This document shows, piece after piece, positions 18,332 to 26,298 of a stretch of 57,317 nucleotides of DNA. This DNA comes from Gimesia sp. GTDB lineage: Bacteria > Planctomycetota > Planctomycetia > Planctomycetales > Planctomycetaceae. The stretch lies in contig PAJV01000023.1 in NCBI GenBank assembly GCA_002706765.1, positions 1-57,317 of the forward strand. Direction: 5' to 3'. The notes under the pieces are model-generated. The model ran no database searches, had not been told where the DNA came from, and worked only from the letters and a program-made list of their open reading frames with translations. A program made the position numbers and the translations under genes. Numbering within the stretch: position 1 is the first letter of the stretch; each line of letters begins with the position of its first letter.

Positions 18332-18419
18332 TTAACGTCAGCCATCACCGAGCGACGACGATTGATTCTCCATTGCAAATCCGCGGACTTCGCCACTCCG
18401 GTTCACGGCATTGTTATTT
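18330..18419 (-). other. attC-like site 4
   Basis: Read leftwards: AAATAAC (18413-18419), AATG, CCGTGAACCGG, an inner part with AAGTCCGCGGATTTG, GCTCGGTGATGGCTGAC and GTTAAAT (18330-18336). 90 bp, inserted exactly between the stop at 18421 and the ATG at 18331. Confidence 0.7.
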
Positions 18420-18420
18420 G

Positions 18421-19035
18421 CTAATTATCGATTTCGGTATCTGGAAGAACCCGATGTAACATTTCGAGTCGATCAACTTTCAAGCCCGGAATCGACAATC
18501 GCTTGAGATGTGTCATTTGAGCGAGTTTGGCAAATCCGTCGTCACTCAGGTCGGAGTCGATATAGAGGAATTCAAGTTGGTTGAGTTTTTTCAGGTGGCG
18601 AAGTCCCGTGCCATTAATATCCGTTTGATAAATCCACAGTTCTTTCAACGAGGTTAGACCATAAAGGTGCCGTAAGCCATCGTCAGTAATCTTGCCGTTA
18701 ATCAGTAGTGATGGCAAGTCTTTCATTTCTGAAATACCGTCGAGTTCGGCGTCGGTGAAATCGACACCGTGAAGGATCACCTTCGATACTCCCCGCATCT
18801 GGAAAAGTGGTTTCGTCGAAACACGTAACTCGGTTCTATTGGAACGACGAACCATCAGTTCCGAACCGTGTGGATCTTGGCCGCGTTTTGAGTCGTGCCA
18901 ATACGCCCAGCCGCCACTGTCGTTGTACGCCGCGAGATACTCGTCGTTTCTTACTCGGTGCTCCTGGGCTTCGACAATTTGAGCATCAGGGCCAACTCCG
19001 AGAACTAGTATCGCGAGGATGATTGAAGGTCGCAT
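18421..19035 (-). CDS. Secreted leucine-rich repeat protein (cassette)
   Basis: 204 residues. An N-terminal signal peptide (MRPSIILAILVLGVGPDAQI, cleavage near VEAQ). Residues 85-200 hold four to five LRRs: LNQLEFLYIDSDLSDDGFAK and MTHLKRLSIPGLKVDR show the L-x-x-L-x-(I) rhythm with a D-(D/A)-GL turn usual in planctomycete LRR proteins. It is likely exported and binds protein. It is a first-cassette gene: attI-like site 3 begins 15 bp upstream and attC-like site 4 abuts its stop. It is similar in style to the LRR half of the protein at 15237-16589, but not a copy. Confidence 0.75.
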   Translation of the reverse strand: MRPSIILAILVLGVGPDAQIVEAQEHRVRNDEYLAAYNDSGGWAYWHDSKRGQDPHGSELMVRRSNRTELRVSTKPLFQMRGVSKVILHGVDFTDAELDGISEMKDLPSLLINGKITDDGLRHLYGLTSLKELWIYQTDINGTGLRHLKKLNQLEFLYIDSDLSDDGFAKLAQMTHLKRLSIPGLKVDRLEMLHRVLPDTEIDN

Positions 19036-19050
19036 GGATGTTGCTCAAAC

Positions 19051-19116
19051 AAATGACTATTGATAGACAATATTTGATACTGTCTATATCTAACAATATT
19101 TCTGTCTATCATCAAT
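19051..19116 (-). other. attI-like site 3 (dyad type)
   Basis: Plus strand GACTATTGATAGACAATAT (from 19056) and TGTCTATCATCAATT (19102-19116) form the same dyad as sites 1, 2 and 4. The core is GTCATTT instead of GTTRRRY, so it has probably decayed. No integrase stub follows; repeat R4 takes its place. Confidence 0.5.
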
Positions 19117-19141
19117 TTATTTATTGATAATCTGTGGATTA

Positions 19142-19308
19142 ACGTTCGTTAGCAATTACAGTGTTGGAAATCACGAGTTTCACGTACAATATTGAGCGGT
19201 CGGACTGACATGGATCAATTTCTGAGCAAATCGAAGTGACGTGAAACCGATTAACGGTGGTTTAAAAACGCATTTGAGAAAACGTTTGCGTATATCGAAC
19301 GAAGGCAA
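19142..19308. repeat. Inter-cassette repeats R4 (copy 2) and R1 (copy 3)
   Basis: R4 occupies 19142-19268 and fuses to R1 (19257-19308), which runs straight into attC-like site 5. In copy 1 R4 is fused to R2 instead, showing that R1 and R2 are interchangeable ends. Confidence 0.75.
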
Positions 19309-19392
19309 GAGTATCGTTTGCGTTCACCGGGCCGCGGCGAACGAGTTTCCATTATCAAACCGTACGGCTCCGTGTGCAACGCTTGGTTATGC
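19309..19392 (-). other. attC-like site 5
   Basis: Read leftwards: GCATAAC (19386-19392; its TAA is the stop of the adjacent gene), CAAG, CGTTGCACACGG, inner CCGTACGG hairpin, CCGCGGCCCGGTGAACGC, AAAC and GATACTC. Its outer arms match site 2 closely. Confidence 0.65.
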
Positions 19393-20103
19393 CGCTCTAA
19401 TGCGGGTTTCTGTCTGTGTAGTAGGGAACGCTTGGAACAGTAGTGGGAACGGCGCAAGTATCAGCCACATTGTGTAGGTGTAAAATTGACCGAACGCCGT
19501 CATGAATGGTGAGCGTATTGTACGCGTCCCAATGTGTTTCGGATATGGAGTCTTGCGAAACCCAGACGAACGGTACGCGATTGCTAGATCAGAAAACGTT
19601 GCGAAGGGGAATATGATGGGCGCGTAGGGGTCCGGCAAAGATGCATCATGAGAATGCCAAAACGAAATAGCGATTGAAATGACGCCAAACGGGATGGAAA
19701 GTATTAGCAGGTGTTGTCCCCAGCCGGATTGAATGGCAAAATAGGCGAAGGTACATAGTGAGAGTGCCGCAATCAACTGCTTGCCCGACCATCGTCTTTG
19801 GGATTTAGCCTCGACGCGACAGTCTGATGAGAGAACCAGTAGCAGACGTTGAAAATAGTCCCATTCTTGCTTGGAGAAGCACACCAAGTGATCATCACAA
19901 TCGTCGTAGTAGTACCAAACAGCGTCAACTACATGGCGTATGACTGGATCGTCCGATTCACGGTAGGCGTCGAGTTTTTCATCAAACACGAATGCTGTGA
20001 TGTCGCTGGCAAGAAACGATTGGATCAACTCCGCGAGCGACTCGCGTGAGATCGCAGTAGGTGCGGTGTTGTGTGGATCATACCGGTTTGGAGTGGAACT
20101 CAT
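19387..20103 (-). CDS. Cassette membrane protein, unknown
   Basis: Starting at the ATG at 20103 gives 238 residues (MSSTPNRYD...). A longer in-frame start at 20184 would run through attC-like site 6 and was rejected. Residues 1-110 are acidic and helical (DDCDDHLVCFSKQEWDYFQR). Two hydrophobic segments follow, about 122-140 (LIAALSLCTFAYFAIQSGW) and 143-160 (LLILSIPFGVISIAIS), and a third near the C-terminus (YTMWLILAPFPLLF). I do not recognise a family. It is the second cassette after attI-like site 4 and its stop codon lies within attC-like site 5. Confidence 0.65.
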   Translation of the reverse strand: MSSTPNRYDPHNTAPTAISRESLAELIQSFLASDITAFVFDEKLDAYRESDDPVIRHVVDAVWYYYDDCDDHLVCFSKQEWDYFQRLLLVLSSDCRVEAKSQRRWSGKQLIAALSLCTFAYFAIQSGWGQHLLILSIPFGVISIAISFWHSHDASLPDPYAPIIFPFATFSDLAIAYRSSGFRKTPYPKHIGTRTIRSPFMTAFGQFYTYTMWLILAPFPLLFQAFPTTQTETRIRAA

Positions 20104-20116
20104 AGTTCGATCCTGC

Positions 20117-20206
20117 GAAATAACGTTATCAATCACCCGACGGCGACAAGAGATTGTCCATTTGAATACGCCCGACTTCACCATTCGGGTACATTGGATT
20201 GCTATT
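20117..20206 (-). other. attC-like site 6
   Basis: Between the stop at 20202 and the ATG at 20103. Read leftwards: GAATAGC, AATCC, TGTACCCGAATGG, inner part, CGTCGGGTGATTGATAAC and GTTATTT. The R'' box is mutated, but length, position and the pairing CCCGA/TCGGG fit. Confidence 0.5.
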
Positions 20207-20630
20207 CACCATCTGCATTTTGTTCAGCATCCGGGGGAGCAATTACTAACGATTGGTCGATGGGTTGTGAAAAAGTTGACTCGTCAAGCGTGAGGAATTG
20301 ATCAAATCCCTCATCATTGTAATCCCAGGCGAATGGGGCGTTTCCATATCCAATTAGATATTTGAATGATTCATCATGCAATCCAACCCTGTCTCCATTG
20401 ACGAACATGAACAAGTTTGTTTCGTCATCTCGGTCGGGGTTTAATTCAGCACAAACAGTTCCGGCAATTTCAATCAGAAGATCAGGTGATTCGTTTAGAA
20501 CTCCGCGTACGTTGCAATACATGACAGGACGATCAAAATCACCCTGCCAGCAACGAACGATTGTGAGTTTACAGCCTACGCGCTGGCTAAGTTCATCGAT
20601 ACGCTGTTTGAGTTCTGATGGGATGAACAT
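20202..20630 (-). CDS. Cassette protein, SMI1/imm-like size, unknown
   Basis: 142 residues, soluble and acidic. It starts MFIPSELKQRIDELSQRVGC and has a central beta region with a terminal FDQFLTLDESTFSQPIDQ. Size, acidity and alpha-beta pattern resemble small immunity-type proteins, but no family motif is present, so no function is claimed. It is a first-cassette gene: the GTTATGC core of attI-like site 4 lies 8 bp upstream and a good promoter lies at 20698-20726. Its TAG stop falls in attC-like site 6. Confidence 0.6.
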   Translation of the reverse strand: MFIPSELKQRIDELSQRVGCKLTIVRCWQGDFDRPVMYCNVRGVLNESPDLLIEIAGTVCAELNPDRDDETNLFMFVNGDRVGLHDESFKYLIGYGNAPFAWDYNDEGFDQFLTLDESTFSQPIDQSLVIAPPDAEQNADGE

Positions 20631-20637
20631 TTAAGAA

Positions 20638-20726
20638 GCATAACTTCAATTAGAATGAATTCTTTCGGTATAACCCATAAACGGTCGCGTAGGTGTAATT
20701 GTGTACAATAGGCACGAGATTGTCAA
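20638..20726 (-). promoter_or_regulatory. attI-like site 4 with Pc-type promoter
   Basis: Read leftwards: TTGACA (20721-20726), 17 bp, CACAAT (20698-20703), then ACCGTTTATGGGTTATAC, CTAATTGAA and the core GTTATGC (20638-20644) just before the ATG at 20630. The same order with partly identical words is found at 21265-21364. An integrase stub starts on the other side at 20762, so this is the intI-Pc-attI arrangement of a real integron. Confidence 0.6.
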
Positions 20727-20761
20727 GAGAAAATAAAAATGTCGCAATGGAAAAAATGGGG

Positions 20762-20880
20762 TGAATGACTCGAATCGGGAAAAGCGGGATTCTGAACGAC
20801 GCCCCAAACTCATTGAACAGATGCGACAGTAGTTGAGGATGATGCATTATGCCTACCGCACCGAACGTAATTCGCCGTCT
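20762..20880 (+). pseudogene. intI: Integron integrase 5' stub 2
   Basis: One frame gives RPKLIEQMRQ-stop-LRMMHYAYRTER, again the N-terminal integron-integrase segment, with an internal TAG at the tenth residue and an upstream frameshift. Everything after about residue 25 is lost. Closer to stub 3 than to stubs 1 and 4 (shared ATTCTGAACGACGCCCCAAA). Confidence 0.65.
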
Positions 20881-21032
20881 TTCAAAGTCACTTCTGTTGC
20901 ATCAACTTCGGCAGTTTGAAGGTCGATGTGAATTCGCTTTGTCGAACCGACCGAAAGATGGTTCCGAGTAATGTTGGTTACCCGGACATAGATTTAAAGA
21001 ACATGTTTTAAAACGGTGGTAGTGCCCCATTC

Positions 21033-21227
21033 CTATTGATTTACAGTGACATGCCAGCAGTTCTCACACATGGAGACAGCCGCCTTGAATTCTTCTTCGG
21101 TGACTAAACTACCGCAACGATCACACATGACCAATTTAGTGTCGCAGGCGGGGCACTTTTCGGCCATTTCGGAAATGACGTCGTTGCATTTGGGGCACTC
21201 TTGCGTCGTAGTCGGCTCACTCATCAA
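21033..21227 (-). CDS. Small zinc-ribbon protein (cassette)
   Basis: 64 residues with four CxxC knuckles: CPKC, CPAC, CDRC and CENC, that is, two zinc ribbons in tandem. The first 30 residues (ECPKCNDVISEMAEKCPACD) are of the usual double zinc-ribbon type; the second ribbon ends CENCWHVTVNQ. Such modules bind nucleic acid or protein. A second ATG three bases on is also possible. It is the first gene after attI-like site 5. No attC is clear downstream; the integrase stub and site 4 follow instead. Confidence 0.65.
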   Translation of the reverse strand: MMSEPTTTQECPKCNDVISEMAEKCPACDTKLVMCDRCGSLVTEEEFKAAVSMCENCWHVTVNQ

Positions 21228-21264
21228 TGGATTCCTTTTCGTCTGATGTCATACTTCGAGTGCC

Positions 21265-21375
21265 GGATAACCTAAATTAGCCTGCAATTATTTCCGCGTA
21301 GCCCATTGTAACCCATCAACGGTAGAATTTCATAAAATTCTTTTAATCAGTGAGGAATAGTCAATGTAAAATGAG
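21265..21375 (-). promoter_or_regulatory. attI-like site 5
   Basis: Core GTTATCC (21265-21271) preceded, in cassette direction, by CTAATTTAG, TACCGTTGATGGGTTACA and TTGACT (21359-21364). Order and words match site 4. The -10 is poor (AAGAAT at 16 bp). Integrase stub 3 follows on the far side. Confidence 0.5.
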
Positions 21376-21404
21376 GAAGATGCAATAAACAAAGAAGTTC
21401 GGTC

Positions 21405-21535
21405 AAATGACTCAAATCAAAAAAGCGGAATTCTGAACGACGCCCCAAACGAATTGATCATATGTGGATGCAGTTGAATACAATGCAATATGCCTACTAC
21501 ATCGATAGCATCTCGTCGTCTTTCGAACTTCCTTC
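21405..21535 (+). pseudogene. intI: Integron integrase 5' stub 3
   Basis: GACGCCCCAAACG reads RPKRIDHMWMQLNTMQYAYY, an eroded version of the same integrase N-terminus; upstream words are shared with stub 2. No downstream domain remains. Confidence 0.5.
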
Positions 21536-21655
21536 GGTGAAACAATCTATGCAGCGAACTGACCGAAAGATGTTTTTAACAAAACATCGTGAAGTATGAT
21601 TTCGAGAAAAAGGCATCAGCGAAAAGTGACCGAAACGTGCGTTACTCGGTCATTA

Positions 21656-21721
21656 TTTTAGAAGGTGTCTTTTAATACGGTCGTTTAAAAACACATTTGT
21701 GAAAACGTTTGAGTATATCGA
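21656..21721. repeat. Repeat R1 (copy 4)
   Basis: AGGTGTCTTTTAATACGGTC plus the R1 core; best match 16814-16885. It ends where the HNH gene begins to be readable, so an attC that should lie between has been lost. Confidence 0.7.
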
Positions 21722-21742
21722 ATGCCCGATTTCTGCCGTTTG

Positions 21743-22126
21743 CTATTCTCGCGTACCCTTCGTGATCGAACCTTTACTGACACCATGTTCGGCATCATGA
21801 CAACTGTTGTGGTGCGGGACAAGATTCTGTGGTCCATGTTGATTGGGGACACCGCGGGAAAGATGGTGAAAAACAGCTTCCGATCTGTCAACGAATTGGC
21901 CGCACCGTTCGCACTTGCCATCCCACTCAGAATAGGAATCCGATTTATGTCTGTGGGTCGCGTTGCGCCCCCAAGTCGGGTGCTTTTGAATTCGCATAAA
22001 TGCTGTATTCGCCACCGCCTCTGTGCAAGCGTCGAATTCTTCCGAAAGAGATTCGATTAAAGCGTCAACCTGTTGATGAATCTGGTCGCGTTCAAGGCTT
22101 GTCATTTTGCTATAAGTCTTCATCAT
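21743..22126 (-). CDS. HNH endonuclease-like cassette protein
   Basis: 127 residues. Residues 15-75 are helical. Residues 71-115 carry CERC, then VFHHL and LVPHHNSCHDAEHG, that is, a zinc knuckle and an HNH core with H-H...N-x-x-x-C-H. The second zinc cysteine pair is incomplete (SCH only), so it may bind zinc differently or be inactive. HNH proteins nick or cut DNA and are common cassette cargo and defence parts. AAGG lies 8 bases before the ATG at 22126; the next ATG is equally possible. It follows attC-like site 7. No methylase or other partner is adjacent. Confidence 0.6.
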   Translation of the reverse strand: MMKTYSKMTSLERDQIHQQVDALIESLSEEFDACTEAVANTAFMRIQKHPTWGRNATHRHKSDSYSEWDGKCERCGQFVDRSEAVFHHLSRGVPNQHGPQNLVPHHNSCHDAEHGVSKGSITKGTRE

Positions 22127-22269
22127 TGCGTACCTTTCAATTCTCGCGAATACTCTTAGTCTCTTCTTCGCTCAGGTAAACGATTGGCACTGCCGTCGCG
22201 ATCAAAAACCTGTTTGCGCTGTGCTGATGTGGGTACTAGACGGCGATTCATTCAGTGCTCATCCAAGCG

Positions 22270-22359
22270 ACAAAACGTCTACCGTAACCGGGCACGAACG
22301 GAAGACTATGATTTCAGTGGCCGCGTGATTGAGTGCTCCGGTTCACGGCTTTGTTATCC
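22270..22359 (-). other. attC-like site 7
   Basis: Overlaps the last 46 bases of the upstream cassette gene. Read leftwards: GGATAAC (22353-22359), AAAG, CCGTGAACCGGAGC, inner part, GCCCGGTTACGGTAGAC and GTTTTGTC. L''/L' (GTGAACCGG / CCGGTTAC) pair well; R' is mutated. Confidence 0.6.
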
Positions 22360-22934
22360 GAGGGTTGTTTAGCGTCAGCTCCGGATACGAATGCAGCGAA
22401 GTGCTTTGCAGCGAGACGTTCTCTTTCCGGTAACGTGAGCGAATCTGAGTCGGCGGCAATCCCTCCTTGTCTTGGGCGACTTGATATCGTGCGATCACGA
22501 ATTCGGTGTATGTAAACAAATTTGCTGTCATCACTATCCGGGCGAGGGTAATACAGGTAGATGTCCACCCACCACACCGTGAATTCATAGTCCCCGTTTG
22601 GAATCCAGCTTTGAGTGAACATTATCGCGGAATCGGCGGGCAATGTTTGTGTTTCCGCAATCCGATGAAAGACGGTCAGCAACCCAGGTTCGATCGGATT
22701 CCGTTTGCGGTCCCATGCACGAATCGAAGCGACGATTTCGTCGACCGTTAGCGGTGGCTGAGCACGGCCAACCTTGCTGATACGATTGACTTGAGCATTG
22801 AACCGCTCCACTGCATCGGAGAGATCCGTCGTTTCTGTGAACTCCGCGCCTCCAAGCTGGCTGTTATCAGCATTTGCGAGCCTAGGCAGGGAAAGCACAA
22901 CGAGGAATAGAGATACGAAACAGACTGGTTTCAT
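22314..22934 (-). CDS. Secreted cassette protein, unknown
   Basis: ATG at 22934 preceded by GGAG with 7 bases between; the ATG 12 bases earlier contains that ribosome site and is unlikely. 206 residues. Signal peptide MKPVCFVSLFLVVLSLPRLA (cleavage after ANA). The mature part has a helical N-terminus and a beta C-terminal half (YEFTVWWVDIYLYYPRPDSD). No known family. It is a first-cassette gene behind attI-like site 6. Its end is extended into attC-like site 7, so the last residues (DNKAVNRSTQSRGH) are encoded by recombination-site DNA. Confidence 0.65.
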   Translation of the reverse strand: MKPVCFVSLFLVVLSLPRLANADNSQLGGAEFTETTDLSDAVERFNAQVNRISKVGRAQPPLTVDEIVASIRAWDRKRNPIEPGLLTVFHRIAETQTLPADSAIMFTQSWIPNGDYEFTVWWVDIYLYYPRPDSDDSKFVYIHRIRDRTISSRPRQGGIAADSDSLTLPERERLAAKHFAAFVSGADAKQPSDNKAVNRSTQSRGH

Positions 22935-22949
22935 GTCTTTCTCCATTTC

Positions 22950-23005
22950 GGATAACTATTGATAGATAGAATCTAATTCTCTCTAAATCTATCAGGATTT
23001 CTTTC
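22950..23005 (-). other. attI-like site 6 (dyad type)
   Basis: Core GTTATCC (22950-22956), then the left dyad arm CTATTGATAGATAGAAT and CTATCAGGATTTCTTTCTGG in place of the right arm. Words are shared with sites 1 to 3. Integrase stub 4 follows at 23100. Confidence 0.5.
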
Positions 23006-23099
23006 TGGTGTAAATGGGAGCAATGTGCATTTGTATTCGTTTACCGAATTATTCAGGAAAGACCGACATGACAGCGGATGTTGCTCCTCTTCTCTCTAT

Positions 23100-23195
23100 C
23101 AGGATCAGGTAACGTGACCACTGCCGTTTACCAATCGCCCAAACTCCTTGACCAGATGCGAAATAAGTTGCGAGTGATGCACTAGGCTAGAATCA
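23100..23195 (+). pseudogene. intI: Integron integrase 5' stub 4
   Basis: A GTG at 23113 region opens TTAVYQSPKLLDQMRNKLRV, then MH-stop. It is nearly the same as stub 1 over 60 bases, and here the first 14 residues are intact. The frame ends at TAG after MH, where HYSYRTE would follow in a complete integrase. Confidence 0.7.
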
Positions 23196-23219
23196 CGTCG
23201 GAGTTTGGCGAGGCGCTTA

Positions 23220-24005
23220 CTAAGTCTGCATTTGTTCATGACCCAGTTGAACCAGAGCGTCACGAATTGGATACTTGAATTGTGTCTTAAATCGAGTTGC
23301 TCGCTTGTAGGGGCCGCTGAACTCGAAGAGCCTCGGTAACTTCGCGAACGGAATCTCCTTGGCGTTGGTATCTGCTGAAAAGTTCTCTTCGAATTCGTCG
23401 ATCAGTTCACCAAGGTAGTCAGTCATCGTTTCAAGATGTGCCTTCAAACTAGTTGGGTTAGGAAAGAACAACAGGTCACTGGCTCTGCGTTGATAAACAT
23501 CGAAGATGGTTTTCGCGTCACCTATTATCTCCATTGCAGTCTCGTATATTTCTTTTGAGATTGAAATCTCATCCGGTCCCTTGACTGCAAGTTTTACTCC
23601 AGTTTTAGCACGAATAAGGCTGCGGGCGCTCTTCCCTGTGGTGTAGGCCGCCAGTATCTCCGTGTGCATCGTTCGCAACTCTGTCCGTCGTTCACGCTGG
23701 CGGTCTCGGTCCTGCTCCATGTCTTGCCGGCGCTCAGCTCGTTCACGGTCCATTTTGCGTTCGCGTTCCACTCGCTCGGCATCAAATCGTTTGAAGAGCC
23801 AAGCGACCGTTCCTCCTACGACTCCAAGAAGAAAGAACTGGTAGGTGAGCTTAAACACTTCGGGATGGAGGAACTGGGCGATGGTTTTCCCAGCCAAGAG
23901 AAAAAGGAGTGCCCCGACTATTCCAATACCAACGATGATCGCAAGCAGTCGATGCAATGCAAGTGACTGAGGGGGTTCAGAAAAGTTGTCTGAATCAGCG
24001 GACAC
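23220..24005 (-). CDS. Two-helix membrane protein with charged coiled coil
   Basis: 261 residues from a GTG at 24005; no ATG is available before the membrane segments. Two helices at about 18-42 (LLAIIVGIGIVGALLFLLAG) and 52-72 (LTYQFFLLGVVGGTVAWLF) are followed by an extremely charged coiled coil, 74-110 (ERERKMDRERAERRQDMEQD). The C-terminal 130 residues are helical and soluble. The layout suggests a membrane sensor or anchor with a cytoplasmic helical domain, but no family is recognised. The attI-like/integrase-stub unit lies just downstream; no attC is evident. Confidence 0.6.
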   Translation of the reverse strand: MSADSDNFSEPPQSLALHRLLAIIVGIGIVGALLFLLAGKTIAQFLHPEVFKLTYQFFLLGVVGGTVAWLFKRFDAERVERERKMDRERAERRQDMEQDRDRQRERRTELRTMHTEILAAYTTGKSARSLIRAKTGVKLAVKGPDEISISKEIYETAMEIIGDAKTIFDVYQRRASDLLFFPNPTSLKAHLETMTDYLGELIDEFEENFSADTNAKEIPFAKLPRLFEFSGPYKRATRFKTQFKYPIRDALVQLGHEQMQT

Positions 24006-24605
24006 AGCCCGGCTCCGTTCTTGCCAAATTTGTTATTAACCTGCACGAACTTGTTCTGATATGATGCATCAGGAGCTTCATATCACACATAGATGCGGTA
24101 TAGGATACTAGGCATAATTAGAATTTCAATGTTTATTTTCACTAGAGTGTGTCACAGATAACCCTAGCGGTAGCCACAGTGTGTATAATTTAGTTCCTGC
24201 TTTCTGTGCTGGTGATCTGATCGACGAGTCTACCACAGGCTGCCCACAGACTCGGTACTGTCTGTTCTTCCGCGCTTTTGATCAACCATTTAAATTTGGG
24301 GAAAAAGCCTGTTCAATCGGATTCAGATCAGGACTGTAGGGAGGCAGGTACCACAGTTTGGCTCCCATAGATTCAATCGCTTCTCGCACTTCTGATCGCT
24401 TGTGGCTGCTCAGGTTAGCTAAACGCTTCAGATGATCTTACGTGGAGCAAAAGACCGGACGGTGGTTAACGCGGAACAATCGCAGGACAATACCTACCTC
24501 AAATGGGGCATGGAGATTCTGCGAAGGGAGCTGACGTCGGGCCAGCTTGAAATGGTTGTAAGTCTTTTGGGACCTCCGTTGAAAGAGAATGATGAGCTAG
24601 CAGGA
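24006..24605. other. Gap with IS630 remnant
   Basis: 24190-24417 is a transposase remnant (listed separately). A plus-strand frame at 24432-24707 overlaps the end of the decarboxylase gene and has no recognisable family. Nothing else is seen. Confidence 0.5.
24190..24417 (-). pseudogene. IS630-family transposase C-terminal remnant
   Basis: The frame reads [20 protein letters not shown], then [17 protein letters not shown], the standard C-terminal DDE block of IS630-type transposases, in which the E of NPIE is catalytic. After QAF a one-base frameshift occurs in a TTTTTCCCC run; in the shifted frame [14 protein letters not shown] and so on continue to a TAA at 24190. The N-terminal two thirds and the inverted repeats are missing. 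Confidence 0.8.
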
Positions 24606-26279
24606 TCAATTGGGTTGGTTCTCTGGCGGCAGGCTGCGGGGATCCACACGCACGGATATGAATCCCGGTCCGTCCCACTTCACTGCACCAACCAAAGCAT
24701 CTTTTAGTGTTTCTTCTGTATCAGCTTTATACAAATACTTGAAACCCAGGCCATCTGCGACCGTTACGTAGTCCCAACGGTTAAGACATACATAAGACAA
24801 CGGCGGGTGATTCGGATCCTCGAAGTATCTTGGATCAATCAGGTACTGTTCGATTGCGTACGTGCCGTTATCGATAACCAGAACGATTGGATTCGAACCA
24901 TAGGCGGCGATGGATGAGAGTCCCTGCACGATTGTCTGCAGTCCGCCGTCGCCGCAAATTACGAATGGGCGTCGTTCAGAACTGTGCAGTGCTCCGACGG
25001 CGGCTCCGACGGAGTGGCCAATAGATAGCCAAACTGGGTTTCCAATGAATGAATCCCTTCCCCGTACGGCCAAGTCAGCAGCCGGATAAGATCCGAGGCA
25101 CGTGTCGCAAATCACAAGCCAATCATTCTGGATGTTTTCGCTGATTGTCTCGAAGAGAAGTTCGTAGCTTATCTGCTTGGTTGATCGTTCCTTTGTCTTC
25201 GCCCAACCACGCCTCTCGCGATAGGAATTCTGGTTCACGCTTCTCGACTGTGTCCTCTCTGCCGCAGCCCGGCTGGCGGTATTTTGAAATTCCTTTCTCA
25301 ACTCAATAATCAGTGTCTTCAAATCACAATGCTGCGGAGTCTCGCAGCCAAAACGGATGGACTCATCGGCAACGTGAATCATCCGGTCATGTGAATCCCG
25401 AAGGAGCTGCGTGTGATCGACTCCAAACACACTCCCTAATGAAATTAGTGCATCGGACTGCTCTATCACTTTTCGCACGGGCTTCGGCGCGAGATCGCTA
25501 TCGTAAACACCACTGAAACCGTCAAGGCCTTCATCGAGGATGGACTTGGCAAGCATGGTAGTCGCCCATGGCAACTTTACATCGGCGAGTAATTCCTGAA
25601 TCTCATCCTGCAATTGGTATCGGTGCAGCTCAATTCCCAGCAGAATCGCGGGTTGTGTGGCTGCCGCAATCACTTCTAAGATTCTTTTTGCGTAGTCTGA
25701 CTCAAGTCCCGTCGGTTGCGACTGATGTACTACGGTGGCTACAGGTTCTGCGCATGGCTTGTCCCAAAGGTCGCTTGGTATTTCAATGTAAACGGGGCGC
25801 GCCTTGTTAAGTGCGATCTGGATTGCGCGATCAATAGTGTCTGGGGCGTCTTCCGGGCGGACTATCTTCTCCGCAAACTCACAAACGTGCCGAAAAACGT
25901 TCAGATCCGTATCTTGTCGACCGATCGAATGAGAGAACAGGACACCGAAGCGGCGTTCAAACCACTCATCAGACTTTCGTGGCCCTCCATTTAGAATCAC
26001 CACAGCACTTCGTTCGGCGAAGGCGCTCGCGATTGCGTTGACCATCGAAAGGGTTCCAACGCCATAGGAAACACTGACTGCTGATGCTCCTTTCAGTCGA
26101 GCATAGGCATCTCCAGCATATCCCGCTTCCAGTTCACTGCTTGTCAATACCGGCTTGATGCCGATTTTTGAAGCGACGTCGAACAACGCCGCGCAAGATG
26201 TTCCCGGAATGCCGAAAAGATGCCCAACTCCGATCTGTTTCAAACGGGTTAGCGCGTAGCCAGCAACAGTTGTAGGCAT
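24606..26279 (-). CDS. ThDP-dependent 2-keto acid decarboxylase
   Basis: 557 residues from the ATG at 26279 (GGGAG upstream; the longer frame overlaps the preceding gene). N-terminal PYR domain with catalytic Glu49 in SSELEAGYAGDAYAR and YGVGTLSMVNAIAS; central domain about 190-330; C-terminal PP domain with the ThDP motif GDGG (443) ... N (471) GTYAIEQYLID. YGVG...NAIA plus the ELEAGYA block places it with pyruvate/indolepyruvate/phenylpyruvate decarboxylases, not with acetolactate synthases. It would turn a 2-keto acid into the aldehyde and CO2 in the cytoplasm. It lies 19 bp behind an L-amino acid oxidase gene, which would supply the keto acid. The substrate cannot be read from sequence; indole- or phenylpyruvate are the best guesses. 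Confidence 0.85.
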   Translation of the reverse strand: MPTTVAGYALTRLKQIGVGHLFGIPGTSCAALFDVASKIGIKPVLTSSELEAGYAGDAYARLKGASAVSVSYGVGTLSMVNAIASAFAERSAVVILNGGPRKSDEWFERRFGVLFSHSIGRQDTDLNVFRHVCEFAEKIVRPEDAPDTIDRAIQIALNKARPVYIEIPSDLWDKPCAEPVATVVHQSQPTGLESDYAKRILEVIAAATQPAILLGIELHRYQLQDEIQELLADVKLPWATTMLAKSILDEGLDGFSGVYDSDLAPKPVRKVIEQSDALISLGSVFGVDHTQLLRDSHDRMIHVADESIRFGCETPQHCDLKTLIIELRKEFQNTASRAAAERTQSRSVNQNSYRERRGWAKTKERSTKQISYELLFETISENIQNDWLVICDTCLGSYPAADLAVRGRDSFIGNPVWLSIGHSVGAAVGALHSSERRPFVICGDGGLQTIVQGLSSIAAYGSNPIVLVIDNGTYAIEQYLIDPRYFEDPNHPPLSYVCLNRWDYVTVADGLGFKYLYKADTEETLKDALVGAVKWDGPGFISVRVDPRSLPPENQPN

Positions 26280-26298
26280 CAGTGAAAACTCCCGAGGG

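Noticed and set aside
19387-20184. Longer form of the membrane cassette protein starting at 20184
   Set aside because: The extra 27 codons cross attC-like site 6; the ATG at 20103 just after the site fits cassette structure.
6433-24005. A complete integron integrase
   Set aside because: Looked for an integrase body with the tyrosine-recombinase R, H-x-x-R and Y residues on both strands; only N-terminal stubs exist.
24432-24707. 91-codon rightward frame overlapping the decarboxylase 3' end
   Set aside because: Only its first part is free of the decarboxylase gene; no start signal and no family.
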